Shown piece by piece: positions 56,633 to 64,000 of a stretch of DNA of 64,000 nucleotides. Below the pieces are notes generated by a model. It was not told the origin of the DNA. It did no database searches and was given only the letters and a program-made list of their open reading frames with translations. The DNA lies in the NCBI RefSeq assembly GCF_000359125.1, contig NZ_CAAF010000038.1, forward strand, positions 1-64,000. Direction: 5' to 3'. Every line of letters starts with the position of its first letter. Within the stretch, counting starts at the first letter, position 1. The position numbers and the translations under genes were made by a program. The stretch comes from Mesorhizobium sp. STM 4661. Its GTDB lineage: Bacteria > Pseudomonadota > Alphaproteobacteria > Rhizobiales > Rhizobiaceae.

Positions 56633-57376
56633 ATGAACCGTCCCCCGTTTCGCAAAAGCCTGTCTCGCAGAAACCTCCTGTCTTCGCTGGCCGCCGTTCC
56701 AGCAGTGGTTCTGCTCGCCGCATGCAGCGACTCGGGCGAGAAAGCCGAGGCGGAGGTTGTGAAGCCCGCGGCTCCCGCCGATCCTGCGAAGCCGGCCACT
56801 CCCGCTGCCGTGCAGGCGCCTGAAGCTCAGGGCACGGTGGATATGGCGGCATTGCTGAAGCCGGGTGCGCTGCCCGAGAAGCAGCTCGGCAAGGACGACG
56901 CGAAGGTCACCATCGTCGAATATGCCTCGATGACCTGCCCGCATTGCGCGAATTTCGCCGAGACGACCTTTCCGGAACTGAAGACGAAATATATCGATAC
57001 CGGCAAGGCCCGCTTTATCCTGCGCGAATTTCCGTTCGACCCCAGCGCCGAGGCCGGTTTCATGTTGGCGCGCTGCGCCAAGGACAATTATTTCCCGATG
57101 GTGGACGTATTGTTCAAGCAGCAGGCGAGCTGGGTGGGCGGGAACAATACCAAGGACGCGCTGCTGCAAATCTCCAAGCTCGCCGGTTTTACACAGGAGT
57201 CCTTCGAAGCCTGCTTGACGGACCAGAAACTTCTGGACGATGTGAGGTCGGTCCAGAAACGCGGCGCCGATGAATTCAAGGTCGACTCGACGCCGACCTT
57301 CTTTATCAACGGAAAGACCTACAGAGGGGCGATGTCGATTGAGGAAATGTCGGCCATCATCGACCCTCTGCTTTGA
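56633..57376 (+). CDS. DsbA family thiol-disulfide oxidoreductase, lipoprotein-like
   Basis: A 247-residue exported oxidoreductase. The signal has a twin-arginine-like SRRNLLSSLA followed by a lipobox, LLAACSDS, with Cys31. A proline/alanine-rich linker (40-65) follows. The thioredoxin fold has the active site CPHC (Cys102, Cys105) in ASMTCPHCANFAE and cis-proline in DSTPTFFING. It is a DsbG/Com1-like enzyme of the periplasm. The ATG follows an ATGAGGTGA box. It lies between DUF721 and smc. Confidence 0.92.
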   Translation: MNRPPFRKSLSRRNLLSSLAAVPAVVLLAACSDSGEKAEAEVVKPAAPADPAKPATPAAVQAPEAQGTVDMAALLKPGALPEKQLGKDDAKVTIVEYASMTCPHCANFAETTFPELKTKYIDTGKARFILREFPFDPSAEAGFMLARCAKDNYFPMVDVLFKQQASWVGGNNTKDALLQISKLAGFTQESFEACLTDQKLLDDVRSVQKRGADEFKVDSTPTFFINGKTYRGAMSIEEMSAIIDPLL

Positions 57377-57445
57377 CGCTCCGGCAGCGCCGAAGCGACC
57401 GCGCTTCGGCGTGCGTGCCACTTTGTCTCTTGTGGGGCGGCGCGA

Positions 57446-60400
57446 ATGAAGTTCTCGCGCCTTCGCCTGCTCGGTTTCAAATCCTTCGTCGAACCCGGTG
57501 AGTTCGTCATCGAACGCGGCCTGACGGGCATCGTCGGGCCGAACGGCTGCGGCAAGTCGAACCTTGTCGAGGCGCTGCGCTGGGTGATGGGCGAAAGCTC
57601 CTACAAGAACATGCGTGCCTCCGGCATGGACGACGTGATCTTTTCCGGTTCGGGAACGCGTCCGGCCCGCAACACCGCCGAAGTCACGCTCTTCCTCGAC
57701 AATACCGACCGCAGCGCGCCCGCCGCCTTCAACGACGCCGACGAGTTGCAGGTTTCACGTCGCATCGAGCGCGAGGCGGGTTCGCTCTACCGCATCAACG
57801 GCAAGGAAGCCCGCGCCAAGGACGTGCAGCTGCTGTTCGCCGACCAGTCGACCGGCGCGCGCTCGCCCTCAATGGTCGGACAGGGCCGCATCGGCGAACT
57901 GATCCAGGCCAAGCCGCAGGCACGCCGCGCGCTGCTCGAAGAGGCGGCCGGCATTTCCGGCCTGCACACGCGCCGCCATGAGGCCGAGCTGCGCCTCAAG
58001 GCAGCCGAACAGAATCTGGAGCGGCTGGACGATGTCGTCGGCGAGCTCGAAAGCCAGATCGAAAGCCTGAAGCGCCAGGCCCGCCAGGCCTCGCGCTTCA
58101 AGAACCTGTCGGCCGATATCCGCAAGGCCGAGGCGACGCTGCTGCATCTGCGCTGGATGCTGGCCAAGACGCAGGAAGGCGAGGCGCGCTCGGCGCTGGC
58201 GGTTGCCACGGCACTGGTCGGCGACCGCGCCTCCGCTCAGATGGCAGCCGCCAAGGAGCAAGGGATCGGGGCGCACAGGCTGCCGGACCTGCGCGACGCG
58301 GAAGCCGCCGCCGCCGCCGCCTTCCAGCGCCTGTCGATCGCCAAGGCGCAGATCGAAGAGGAAGCGGGCCGCATCCGCGCCCGCCAGGCCGAACTTGACC
58401 GCCGGCTCCAGCAGCTCGACGGCGACATCGCCCGCGAGGAGCGGATGGTGCGCGACAACGCCGACATTCTCGAGCGCCTTCGAACGGAAGAAGCCGAGCT
58501 GAATTCCGAAAATGGAGGTGCTGCCGAGCGCGAGGCCACCACCCGCGCGGCTTTCGAACAGGCTGCCGCGACGCTTGCCGCGAGCGAAGCGAGGCTCGCC
58601 GCACTGACCGCCGAACGGGCCGAGGCCGCCGCCTCGCGCAACCAGATCGAGCGCACGCTGCGCGACACCGCGGAACGCCGCGACCGCTTCGCCCGCCAGC
58701 TTTCCGATGTCGACCGGGAACTGTCCGACATCATATCAAGGGTTGCCGGCCTGCCCGATCCAGCCGAAAAGCGCCTTCTGGTCGAGGACGCCATGGCGCT
58801 GCTCGACGAAACCGAGGCCGCCGCGATCGCTGCCGAACAGGCGGTCGCCGAGGCGCGCGGGGCCGAAAGCGCCGCCCGCCCGCCGGTCCAGGACGCCAAG
58901 TCCGAACTGGCGCGGATTGAGACCGAGGCGCGCACGCTGGCCAAGATCCTGAATGCCGCCAGCGGCGATCTCTTCCCCTCCGTGCTGGAGCAGATCAGCG
59001 TCGAGCGTGGCTATGAGACCGCGCTTGGCGCCGCCCTCGGCGAAGACCTTGACGTGCCGCTCGATCGCAGCGCGCCAGTGCATTGGGGCGAAAGCGAAAT
59101 CCAGCCCGGCGATGCGGTCCTGCCCGAAGGCATCAGGAGTCTTGCCAGCGTTGTGCGCGCGCCGGCGCAACTCGCCCGCCGGCTGGCGCAGGTCGGCATC
59201 GTCGGGGCCGGCGACGGACGGCGGCTGCAGGCGCAGCTCGCGCCCGGCCAGCGGCTGGTCAGTCGCGAAGGCGCGCTCTGGCGCTGGGACGGCTTCACCG
59301 CCAGCGCCGATGCGCCGACCGCGGCAGCACAACGGCTGGCGCAGAAGAACCGGCTGGCCGAGCTCGATGCCGAAGCCGTGCAAGCCACGCTCGTCCTGCG
59401 CGAGGCCGAAGCGGCGCTTGCCCAAGCCGAACAGGCGCTTGCGCGAAGCAGCGAGGCCGAACGCAATGCCAGGCAGGCCGGGCGTGATGCTCAGCACAGG
59501 CTCGACGCCGCGCGCAACGTGCTGGCCGAGGCCGAGAAGGCCGGCGGCGAGCTGTCGAGCCGGCGCGCCGCATTGGACGAGGCGCGCGCCCGTATCGTCG
59601 ACAGCCACGAGGAGACGGCGGCGGCTTTCGTCGAGGCGGAAATGCTGCTGCAAAGCGCGCCCGATCTCGGCGATCTGCGGCTGCAGCTCGAACAGTCCTC
59701 GGCCAATGTCGCCCGCGACCGCGCCGCTCTTGCCGATGCGCGCGCCGTTCATGAGGGTCTGAGGCGGGAAGCCGAGGCACGTATGCGCCGGCTCGAGGCC
59801 ATCGGCGCGGAACGCCGCAACTGGCTGGAGCGCGCCGAGAACGCATCGACGCAGATCGCAGCACTTGGCGAACGCAAGGCCGAGGCCGAGGCCGAGCGCG
59901 AACGGCTGGCCGACGCCCCCGACGAGATCGACGCCAAGCGGCGCGCTCTCCTCTCGCACCTTGCCGAGGCCGAAAGCCTGCGCCAGGCGGCGAGCGACCG
60001 CCTGCAGGAAGCGGAGAACCGGCAGTCCGAGCTGGACAAGGCCGCGACATCGGCCATCCAGTCGCTGGCCGAAGCGCGTGAATCGCGCGTCCGCGCCGAA
60101 GAGCGGCTGACGGCCGCCGACGAAAGGCGGTTGGAGGTCGAGGCGCGCATCCAGGAAACGCTGAACACGCCACCGCACCTGGTCATCCGCCATACCGGAC
60201 TGGAGGCCGACAGCCCGATGCCCGAAATGGCCGAGATCGAGCGCCAGCTCGACCGGTTGAAGATCGAGCGCGAGAGGCTCGGCGCCGTCAATCTGCGCGC
60301 CGAGGAGGAGCAGAAGGAATTGTCCGACCGGCTGGAGACCATCGTTACCGAGCGCGAGGACATCATCGAGGCCATCCGCAAGCTCAGGCAGGCGATCCAG

Positions 60401-60904
60401 AGCCTGAACCGTGAAGGCCGCGAAAGGCTGCTCGCCGCCTTCGATGTGGTCAACAGCCATTTCCAGCGGCTGTTTTCGCATCTGTTTGGCGGCGGCACCG
60501 CGGAACTGCAACTGATCGAATCCGACGACCCGCTCGAGGCCGGTCTCGAGATCCTTGCCCGCCCGCCCGGCAAGAAGCCGCAGACCATGACGCTGCTGTC
60601 CGGCGGCGAGCAGGCGCTGACGGCGATGTCGCTGATCTTTGCCGTGTTCCTGACCAATCCGGCGCCGATCTGCGTGCTCGACGAGGTCGATGCGCCGCTC
60701 GACGACCACAATGTCGAGCGTTTCTGCAACCTCATGGACGAAATGGCAGCCACCACCGATACGCGCTTCGTCATCATCACGCACAATCCGATCACCATGG
60801 CGCGCATGAACCGGCTGTTCGGGGTGACCATGGCCGAGCAAGGCGTCAGCCAGCTCGTGTCGGTCGACCTGCAGGCAGCCGAGGCCATGCGCGAGGCGAG
60901 CTGA
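57446..60904 (+). CDS. smc: chromosome segregation ATPase SMC
   Basis: A 1152-residue condensin subunit that organises and segregates the chromosome with ScpA and ScpB (not here). The Walker A motif GPNGCGKSN is at residues 31-39, followed by long coiled coils (about 170-490 and 660-1000), a hinge near 500-640, and a C-terminal head with LLSGGEQALTAMSL (about 1050) and Walker B LDEVDAPLDDHNV (about 1077). The length is normal for alphaproteobacterial SMC. The coiled coils are rich in Glu, Ala and Arg. Confidence 0.97.
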   Translation: MKFSRLRLLGFKSFVEPGEFVIERGLTGIVGPNGCGKSNLVEALRWVMGESSYKNMRASGMDDVIFSGSGTRPARNTAEVTLFLDNTDRSAPAAFNDADELQVSRRIEREAGSLYRINGKEARAKDVQLLFADQSTGARSPSMVGQGRIGELIQAKPQARRALLEEAAGISGLHTRRHEAELRLKAAEQNLERLDDVVGELESQIESLKRQARQASRFKNLSADIRKAEATLLHLRWMLAKTQEGEARSALAVATALVGDRASAQMAAAKEQGIGAHRLPDLRDAEAAAAAAFQRLSIAKAQIEEEAGRIRARQAELDRRLQQLDGDIAREERMVRDNADILERLRTEEAELNSENGGAAEREATTRAAFEQAAATLAASEARLAALTAERAEAAASRNQIERTLRDTAERRDRFARQLSDVDRELSDIISRVAGLPDPAEKRLLVEDAMALLDETEAAAIAAEQAVAEARGAESAARPPVQDAKSELARIETEARTLAKILNAASGDLFPSVLEQISVERGYETALGAALGEDLDVPLDRSAPVHWGESEIQPGDAVLPEGIRSLASVVRAPAQLARRLAQVGIVGAGDGRRLQAQLAPGQRLVSREGALWRWDGFTASADAPTAAAQRLAQKNRLAELDAEAVQATLVLREAEAALAQAEQALARSSEAERNARQAGRDAQHRLDAARNVLAEAEKAGGELSSRRAALDEARARIVDSHEETAAAFVEAEMLLQSAPDLGDLRLQLEQSSANVARDRAALADARAVHEGLRREAEARMRRLEAIGAERRNWLERAENASTQIAALGERKAEAEAERERLADAPDEIDAKRRALLSHLAEAESLRQAASDRLQEAENRQSELDKAATSAIQSLAEARESRVRAEERLTAADERRLEVEARIQETLNTPPHLVIRHTGLEADSPMPEMAEIERQLDRLKIERERLGAVNLRAEEEQKELSDRLETIVTEREDIIEAIRKLRQAIQSLNREGRERLLAAFDVVNSHFQRLFSHLFGGGTAELQLIESDDPLEAGLEILARPPGKKPQTMTLLSGGEQALTAMSLIFAVFLTNPAPICVLDEVDAPLDDHNVERFCNLMDEMAATTDTRFVIITHNPITMARMNRLFGVTMAEQGVSQLVSVDLQAAEAMREAS

Positions 60905-61008
60905 ACTTGCCGGTGGCCTCAATTTCGGCTTTCAACTATAGCACCAACTGAAAACGACCAGCTCTCTTCTGGGCTGACTGGCCTGGTCGGTGTGTGTGGA
61001 GAACCTCG

Positions 61009-61992
61009 TTGCCTGTACTCGTCACCGGAGCCGCGGGGTTCATCGGCAGCCATGTCTGCCATCATCTCCTCAACAGGGGAGAAGCGGTCGTCGGCGTCGA
61101 TAATATGAACGACTATTACGACCTGGCGCTCAAGAAGGGGCGGCTCGCCCGCCTTCTGCCCCACCGGGACTTTTCATTTCACCAGATCGATATTGCCGAA
61201 CAGGGCGCGCTCACCACCGCCTTGGCCGGCAAAGGCATCGTCAGGATTGTCCATCTCGCCGCGCAGGCGGGCGTGCGCCATTCCCTCGACAATCCGCGGC
61301 TCTATGTCCGCTCCAACGTCATGGGCCATCTCGAAGTGCTAGAATTCTGCCGCGCCGAACCGGCCTTCGAGCATCTGGTCTATGCTTCGTCGAGCTCCGT
61401 CTATGGCGGCAACCGCACCGTGCCGTTCAGCGAGGCCGACCAGGTCGACAAGCCTGTGTCGCTCTACGCCGCCACCAAGAAGTCGGATGAGTTGATGAGC
61501 CACACCTACGCCCATCTCTTCGGCATCCCGCAAACCGGCCTGCGTTTTTTCACGGTCTATGGTCCCTGGGGCCGGCCCGACATGGCCTATTGGATGTTCA
61601 CCCAGGCGATGCTCGAGGGCAGGCCGATCCGGGTGTTCAACAATGGCGAGATGTGGCGCGATTTCACCTATGTGGACGACGTGGTGAAGGCCGTGGTCGC
61701 CGTGCTCGACAAGCCCCCCACCGACGTTCCGCCGAACAGGCTCTACAATGTCGGCAACAACCGGCCGGTGCGGCTGGGCGATTTCATCGACATTCTGGAA
61801 AAGCTGCTCGATGTCACGGCAGTCCGCAAGAACGAGCCGATGCAGACGAGCGATGTGGAGCGAACTTACGCCGACATTGCCGCGCTGGAGCGCGATTTCG
61901 GCTTCCGGCCGAGCGTTTCGATCGAAAACGGGCTGAAGAAGTTCGTCGACTGGTATCGGTTGGAATGGATGGCGGGATCAGGAACGAACTGA
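61009..61992 (+). CDS. NAD-dependent UDP-glucuronate 4-epimerase-like enzyme
   Basis: A 327-residue short-chain dehydrogenase-type epimerase. The NAD turn is VTGAAGFIGSH near the start, the catalytic YxxxK is SLYAATKKSDELM, and ASSSSVYGG and VDNMNDYYDLALK are typical of the UDP-glucuronate epimerase (LpsL/Cap1J) group, which makes UDP-galacturonate for LPS or capsule. I chose the TTG with GGAGA six bases upstream; a GTG at 60994 is an alternative. It follows smc and precedes tRNA-Gln. Confidence 0.92.
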   Translation: MPVLVTGAAGFIGSHVCHHLLNRGEAVVGVDNMNDYYDLALKKGRLARLLPHRDFSFHQIDIAEQGALTTALAGKGIVRIVHLAAQAGVRHSLDNPRLYVRSNVMGHLEVLEFCRAEPAFEHLVYASSSSVYGGNRTVPFSEADQVDKPVSLYAATKKSDELMSHTYAHLFGIPQTGLRFFTVYGPWGRPDMAYWMFTQAMLEGRPIRVFNNGEMWRDFTYVDDVVKAVVAVLDKPPTDVPPNRLYNVGNNRPVRLGDFIDILEKLLDVTAVRKNEPMQTSDVERTYADIAALERDFGFRPSVSIENGLKKFVDWYRLEWMAGSGTN

Positions 61993-62061
61993 TCGAAGCG
62001 GTTCGGCCGCCACGGCGCCAACCGCATCGTCGACATTGCTCCGCAAAGGACCGTCAGCGCT

Positions 62062-62137
62062 TGGCTGGGGCGCCAGGATTCGAACCTGGGAATGTCGGTA
62101 CCAAAAACCGATGCCTTACCATTTGGGCGATGCCCCA
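62062..62137 (-). tRNA. tRNA-Gln (anticodon UUG)
   Basis: A cloverleaf of 76 bases including an encoded CCA. The acceptor begins TGGGGCA and ends CGCCCCA plus G-CCA; the anticodon loop is TTTTGGT (anticodon TTG), and the T arm is CCAGG-TTCGAAT-CCTGG. The last acceptor pair is A7 with C66, a mismatch. The D arm is short, with GCCC and a GGTAA loop. It reads toward the epimerase gene end, convergent with it. Confidence 0.95.
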
Positions 62138-62207
62138 GCGGATGGAACGTGACGGTAGTCGCGAAAGTGCCGTAGAGTCGCACGGCGATTGAGGCGCCGT
62201 CTTGCGC

Positions 62208-62840
62208 TCATGCCTGTGCCTCGCCACGTCGCCAGTAGGAGACGGCCAGATGCTCATGCTTCTTCAGGCAGCGTATTTGGCGCCGATGGCTTCGGATGGC
62301 GCGGAAAGCGTCGTATTCGCATCCCACCCACGCATGGACCGACGAATGGCTGTCGGGGAATCGGGCTTGCTCCACGGCCTGCCTCGACATCGCCCCGGCT
62401 TCGGCGCCATTCCGGCAAAGCCACTTGACCTCAATGTCTGCATTGCTCGCGATCGGCTGGATTTCTCGCTCGTCCGCCACCTCGATGAATGCTTCTCCAC
62501 ATGCGTTTCGTGGCAACGCTTCAAGCATCCGGGCAATCGCCGGCAGCGCCGTTTCGTCGCCGGCGAAAAGATGCCAGTCCGCCTCCGTCATGCCCCCCGC
62601 CACCCGGACCGACGACGCCCACGCGGTCGCCGGAGCGTGCTGTCTCGGCAAAGGCGGATCCGGGACCGGCGTCGGCATGCAGCACGAAGTCGATGTCCAG
62701 CGTTGCTTTTTGAACATCGAGCGCACGCACGGTGTATTTGCGGTAGGACGGCCGGTGCTCCGGGTTCTGCCATTGCATCAGCCCGTTTGGGCCGATCCCT
62801 GCCGGTAATATGCGTCCAGATGGTCGTACCGACAATGTCC
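62208..62840 (-). pseudogene. siderophore-interacting protein remnant, frameshifted and 5'-truncated
   Basis: Two minus-strand frames carry one protein. Upstream (about 62600-62840) are GPNGLMQWQNPEHRPSYRKY, LDIDFVLHADAGPGSAF and GDRVGVVGPGGG; downstream (to 62208) are ADWHLFAGDETALPAIARML, VKWLCRNGAEAG, and AWVGCEYDAFRAIRSHRR, the FAD/NADPH domains of a siderophore-interacting reductase (SIP/ViuB family). They join across a run of six C at 62593-62598, so one extra base explains the frameshift. The N-terminal third is missing, replaced by the methyltransferase gene start. Confidence 0.85.
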
Positions 62841-63799
62841 TTGAATACGGCTCTATAGACGATGGCATCATCCAGATAGATGTCAGGGAAGCGTCACGCT
62901 ACGTGTATGATGATGGCGGATGGAGGGACATAGAATTGCAACGATCGGGCGCCTGTCCAGTCTGCCGGACCAATGCCGGTCCGGTGGCGTTGCGCGAAGG
63001 CGAGTACAGCGGCCGGCAGTGTGCGTGCGGGGTTATCTATATCGATCCGCTGCCGGCCCATCTGGCGGACGCGACGATCGATCATCACCACCGTGTCTAT
63101 TATTCCGCACCGGCGCGTGCGCGAGTCGGTTGGGTGAAGGCATTCACGAGGCGTGGACGGCTGCTTGAGATCGGCTGCGGCGACGGCGAGTTCACCGCGG
63201 CGGCGATCCGGGCCGGTTTTACGGTCGAGGCGGTTGAGCCGTCCGACGAGCGCGCCACGCGCGTCGAACGCACGCTGGGCATCACGGTGGAGCGCGCGCT
63301 GATCGAAGACAGCCGTCTGCCCGAAGGGCGCTACGACACCACCTTCCATGTCGATCTGCTGAGTCACTTCCCCGATCCGGTGGCGGCGCTAAGGGCGATC
63401 GCCGCGAAGGTGGCGCCTGGCGGCACGGTCTGCTTCGAGGTCGGGCTGTTTTCCAACCTGTCGCCTTTCTGGCAGCGCCTTGTCGGGCGGCCGAACATGC
63501 CGACGCATATGTGGTTCTTCGATGCGCCGGCCATCGAGCACTTGCTGGACGCAGCCGGGCTGAAGCTGATCGCGATGCGACGCTATCCGGTCGGGCTTTC
63601 GACCGCGCTTAGTACGGTGCTGGGCAGCCGGCGCGTCGCAGCGGCACCGGACAGCCACGCCCCTCTAGCGCAGGGCTGGGCGGCCGCGCCTTACTACCGG
63701 CTGCACATGTTCCTGCGCTACGGGATAGGTCGGTGGCTCCCGATGGGCGGCCCGCAGACCGCGTTCGTCGCCGCCCGGCACAAGATCGACAGCGCGTGA
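62810..63799 (+). CDS. class I SAM-dependent methyltransferase with zinc-ribbon N-terminus
   Basis: A 329-residue enzyme. A zinc-ribbon-like segment (CPVCRTN...QCACGVIY, about residues 49-78) precedes a methyltransferase-type SAM-binding motif LLEIGCGDGEFTAAAIRAG (about 117-135), followed by FHVDLLSHFPDPVAALRAIAAKVAPGGTVCFE. Such proteins modify sugars or surface polysaccharides. The start at 62810 overlaps the decayed siderophore gene and may be downstream instead, so the first 40 residues are uncertain. It overlaps the next gene by one base. Confidence 0.85.
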   Translation: MRPDGRTDNVLEYGSIDDGIIQIDVREASRYVYDDGGWRDIELQRSGACPVCRTNAGPVALREGEYSGRQCACGVIYIDPLPAHLADATIDHHHRVYYSAPARARVGWVKAFTRRGRLLEIGCGDGEFTAAAIRAGFTVEAVEPSDERATRVERTLGITVERALIEDSRLPEGRYDTTFHVDLLSHFPDPVAALRAIAAKVAPGGTVCFEVGLFSNLSPFWQRLVGRPNMPTHMWFFDAPAIEHLLDAAGLKLIAMRRYPVGLSTALSTVLGSRRVAAAPDSHAPLAQGWAAAPYYRLHMFLRYGIGRWLPMGGPQTAFVAARHKIDSA

Positions 63800-64000
63800 T
63801 GCGCAAGCTACGCCGCATCATCGTCGTCGTCACCGCGCTGCCGCGCTGGATCTCCGATTTCAACCATGTCAGCACCGCGTTGGCCGAGGCGGGCCACGCC
63901 GTGGAGGTGTGGTCGCCGGACGACAACGGGCTCGCCACAGCCGGCTGGGATTCAAGGCCGGCGATCGATGCCGCACGCGACGCGCTGGCGCCAGGCGTCG
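63799..64000 (+). CDS. glycosyltransferase-like protein, 5' part only
   Basis: The frame begins ATG at 63799 and runs out at the window end, giving about 67 residues. It starts with a Rossmann-like beta strand (RRIIVVVTALPRWISDF), then NHVSTALAEAGHAVEVWSPDD, a pattern common at the start of glycosyltransferase family 4 proteins. The stop of the preceding methyltransferase overlaps it. Together they suggest a surface-polysaccharide cluster. The activity cannot be confirmed from this fragment. Confidence 0.6.
   Translation, partial: MRKLRRIIVVVTALPRWISDFNHVSTALAEAGHAVEVWSPDDNGLATAGWDSRPAIDAARDALAPGV

Noticed and set aside
58736..60922. Open frame of about 730 codons opposite smc
   Set aside because: Antisense to the conserved coiled-coil and head of SMC; no signal, motif or ribosome binding site supports it.
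62137..62210. Integration (att) site with phage genes at tRNA-Gln
   Set aside because: No integrase, phage or plasmid gene and no repeated tRNA end is visible within the window.

Overview
The window looks like core chromosome of an alphaproteobacterium of the order Hyphomicrobiales (Rhizobiales), most likely Mesorhizobium or a close Phyllobacteriaceae relative. Reasons: high GC throughout, a CcrM-type GANTC methylase, a RibB fused to a degenerate GTP cyclohydrolase II domain (RibBX-like), IalB-, TldD- and DUF-type genes typical of the order, rhizobial intergenic palindromic repeats, and familiar gene neighbourhoods (pdxH-dnaJ-fabI-aroC-ribB, xseB-dxs-tlyA, cox operon-surf1-ispH-thrB-rnhA-thrC, mutY-DUF721-dsbA-smc). 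The genus is inferred from recollection of protein families, not from a search.

Layout. 0.1-6.8 kb: a small zinc-ribbon protein, an acyl-CoA dehydrogenase/enoyl-CoA hydratase pair, an antitoxin with a truncated toxin remnant, a LysE exporter, pdxH, a surface lipoprotein and an M20 peptidase. 7-19 kb: a DnaJ-like chaperone, fabI, a phosphatase, sodC, a frameshifted heme-sensor adenylate cyclase, an HD phosphohydrolase, aroC, ribBX, and a divergent MFS/TetR pair with three operator-like palindromes. 19-31 kb: small envelope proteins, a histone-deacetylase-like hydrolase, xseB, pirin, dxs, tlyA and a TrmA-family RNA methyltransferase, a VapBC-type module, and tldD. 31-41 kb: ialB, then the aa3 cytochrome c oxidase operon (coxB-coxA-ctaB-small ORF-ctaG-coxC-DUF983-surf1), followed by ispH, thrB and rnhA. 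41-51 kb: DUF2938, peroxiredoxin, a DsbD-alpha-like protein, yqgE, a 7TM-PAS-GGDEF-EAL protein, GNAT, an M16 peptidase and thrC. 51-61 kb: a HAD phosphatase, ccrM, a second VapBC module beside a lyase remnant, another HAD, mutY, a DciA-like DUF721 protein, a DsbA-like lipoprotein and smc. 61-64 kb: a UDP-glucuronate-type epimerase, tRNA-Gln, a frameshifted siderophore-interacting protein remnant, and the start of a methyltransferase/glycosyltransferase unit cut by the window end.

How the genes work together. Respiratory genes form one coherent unit in which structural subunits alternate with heme O synthesis (ctaB), copper delivery (ctaG) and SURF1 assembly. thrB and thrC are the last two steps of threonine synthesis, but they lie about 8 kb apart on opposite strands. 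Fatty-acid, isoprenoid (dxs, ispH), riboflavin, chorismate and pyridoxal-phosphate enzymes make up the rest of the core metabolism.

I found no prophage, insertion sequence, CRISPR array, rRNA or obvious new multigene system. The unusual content is at gene ends and borders: broken genes (ParE-like toxin, cyclase N-terminus, threonine-aldolase-like lyase, siderophore-interacting protein), tandem duplications of gene 3' ends, and palindromic mosaic repeats that supply the last codons of neighbouring genes. Bases 1-106 hold nothing I can assign.
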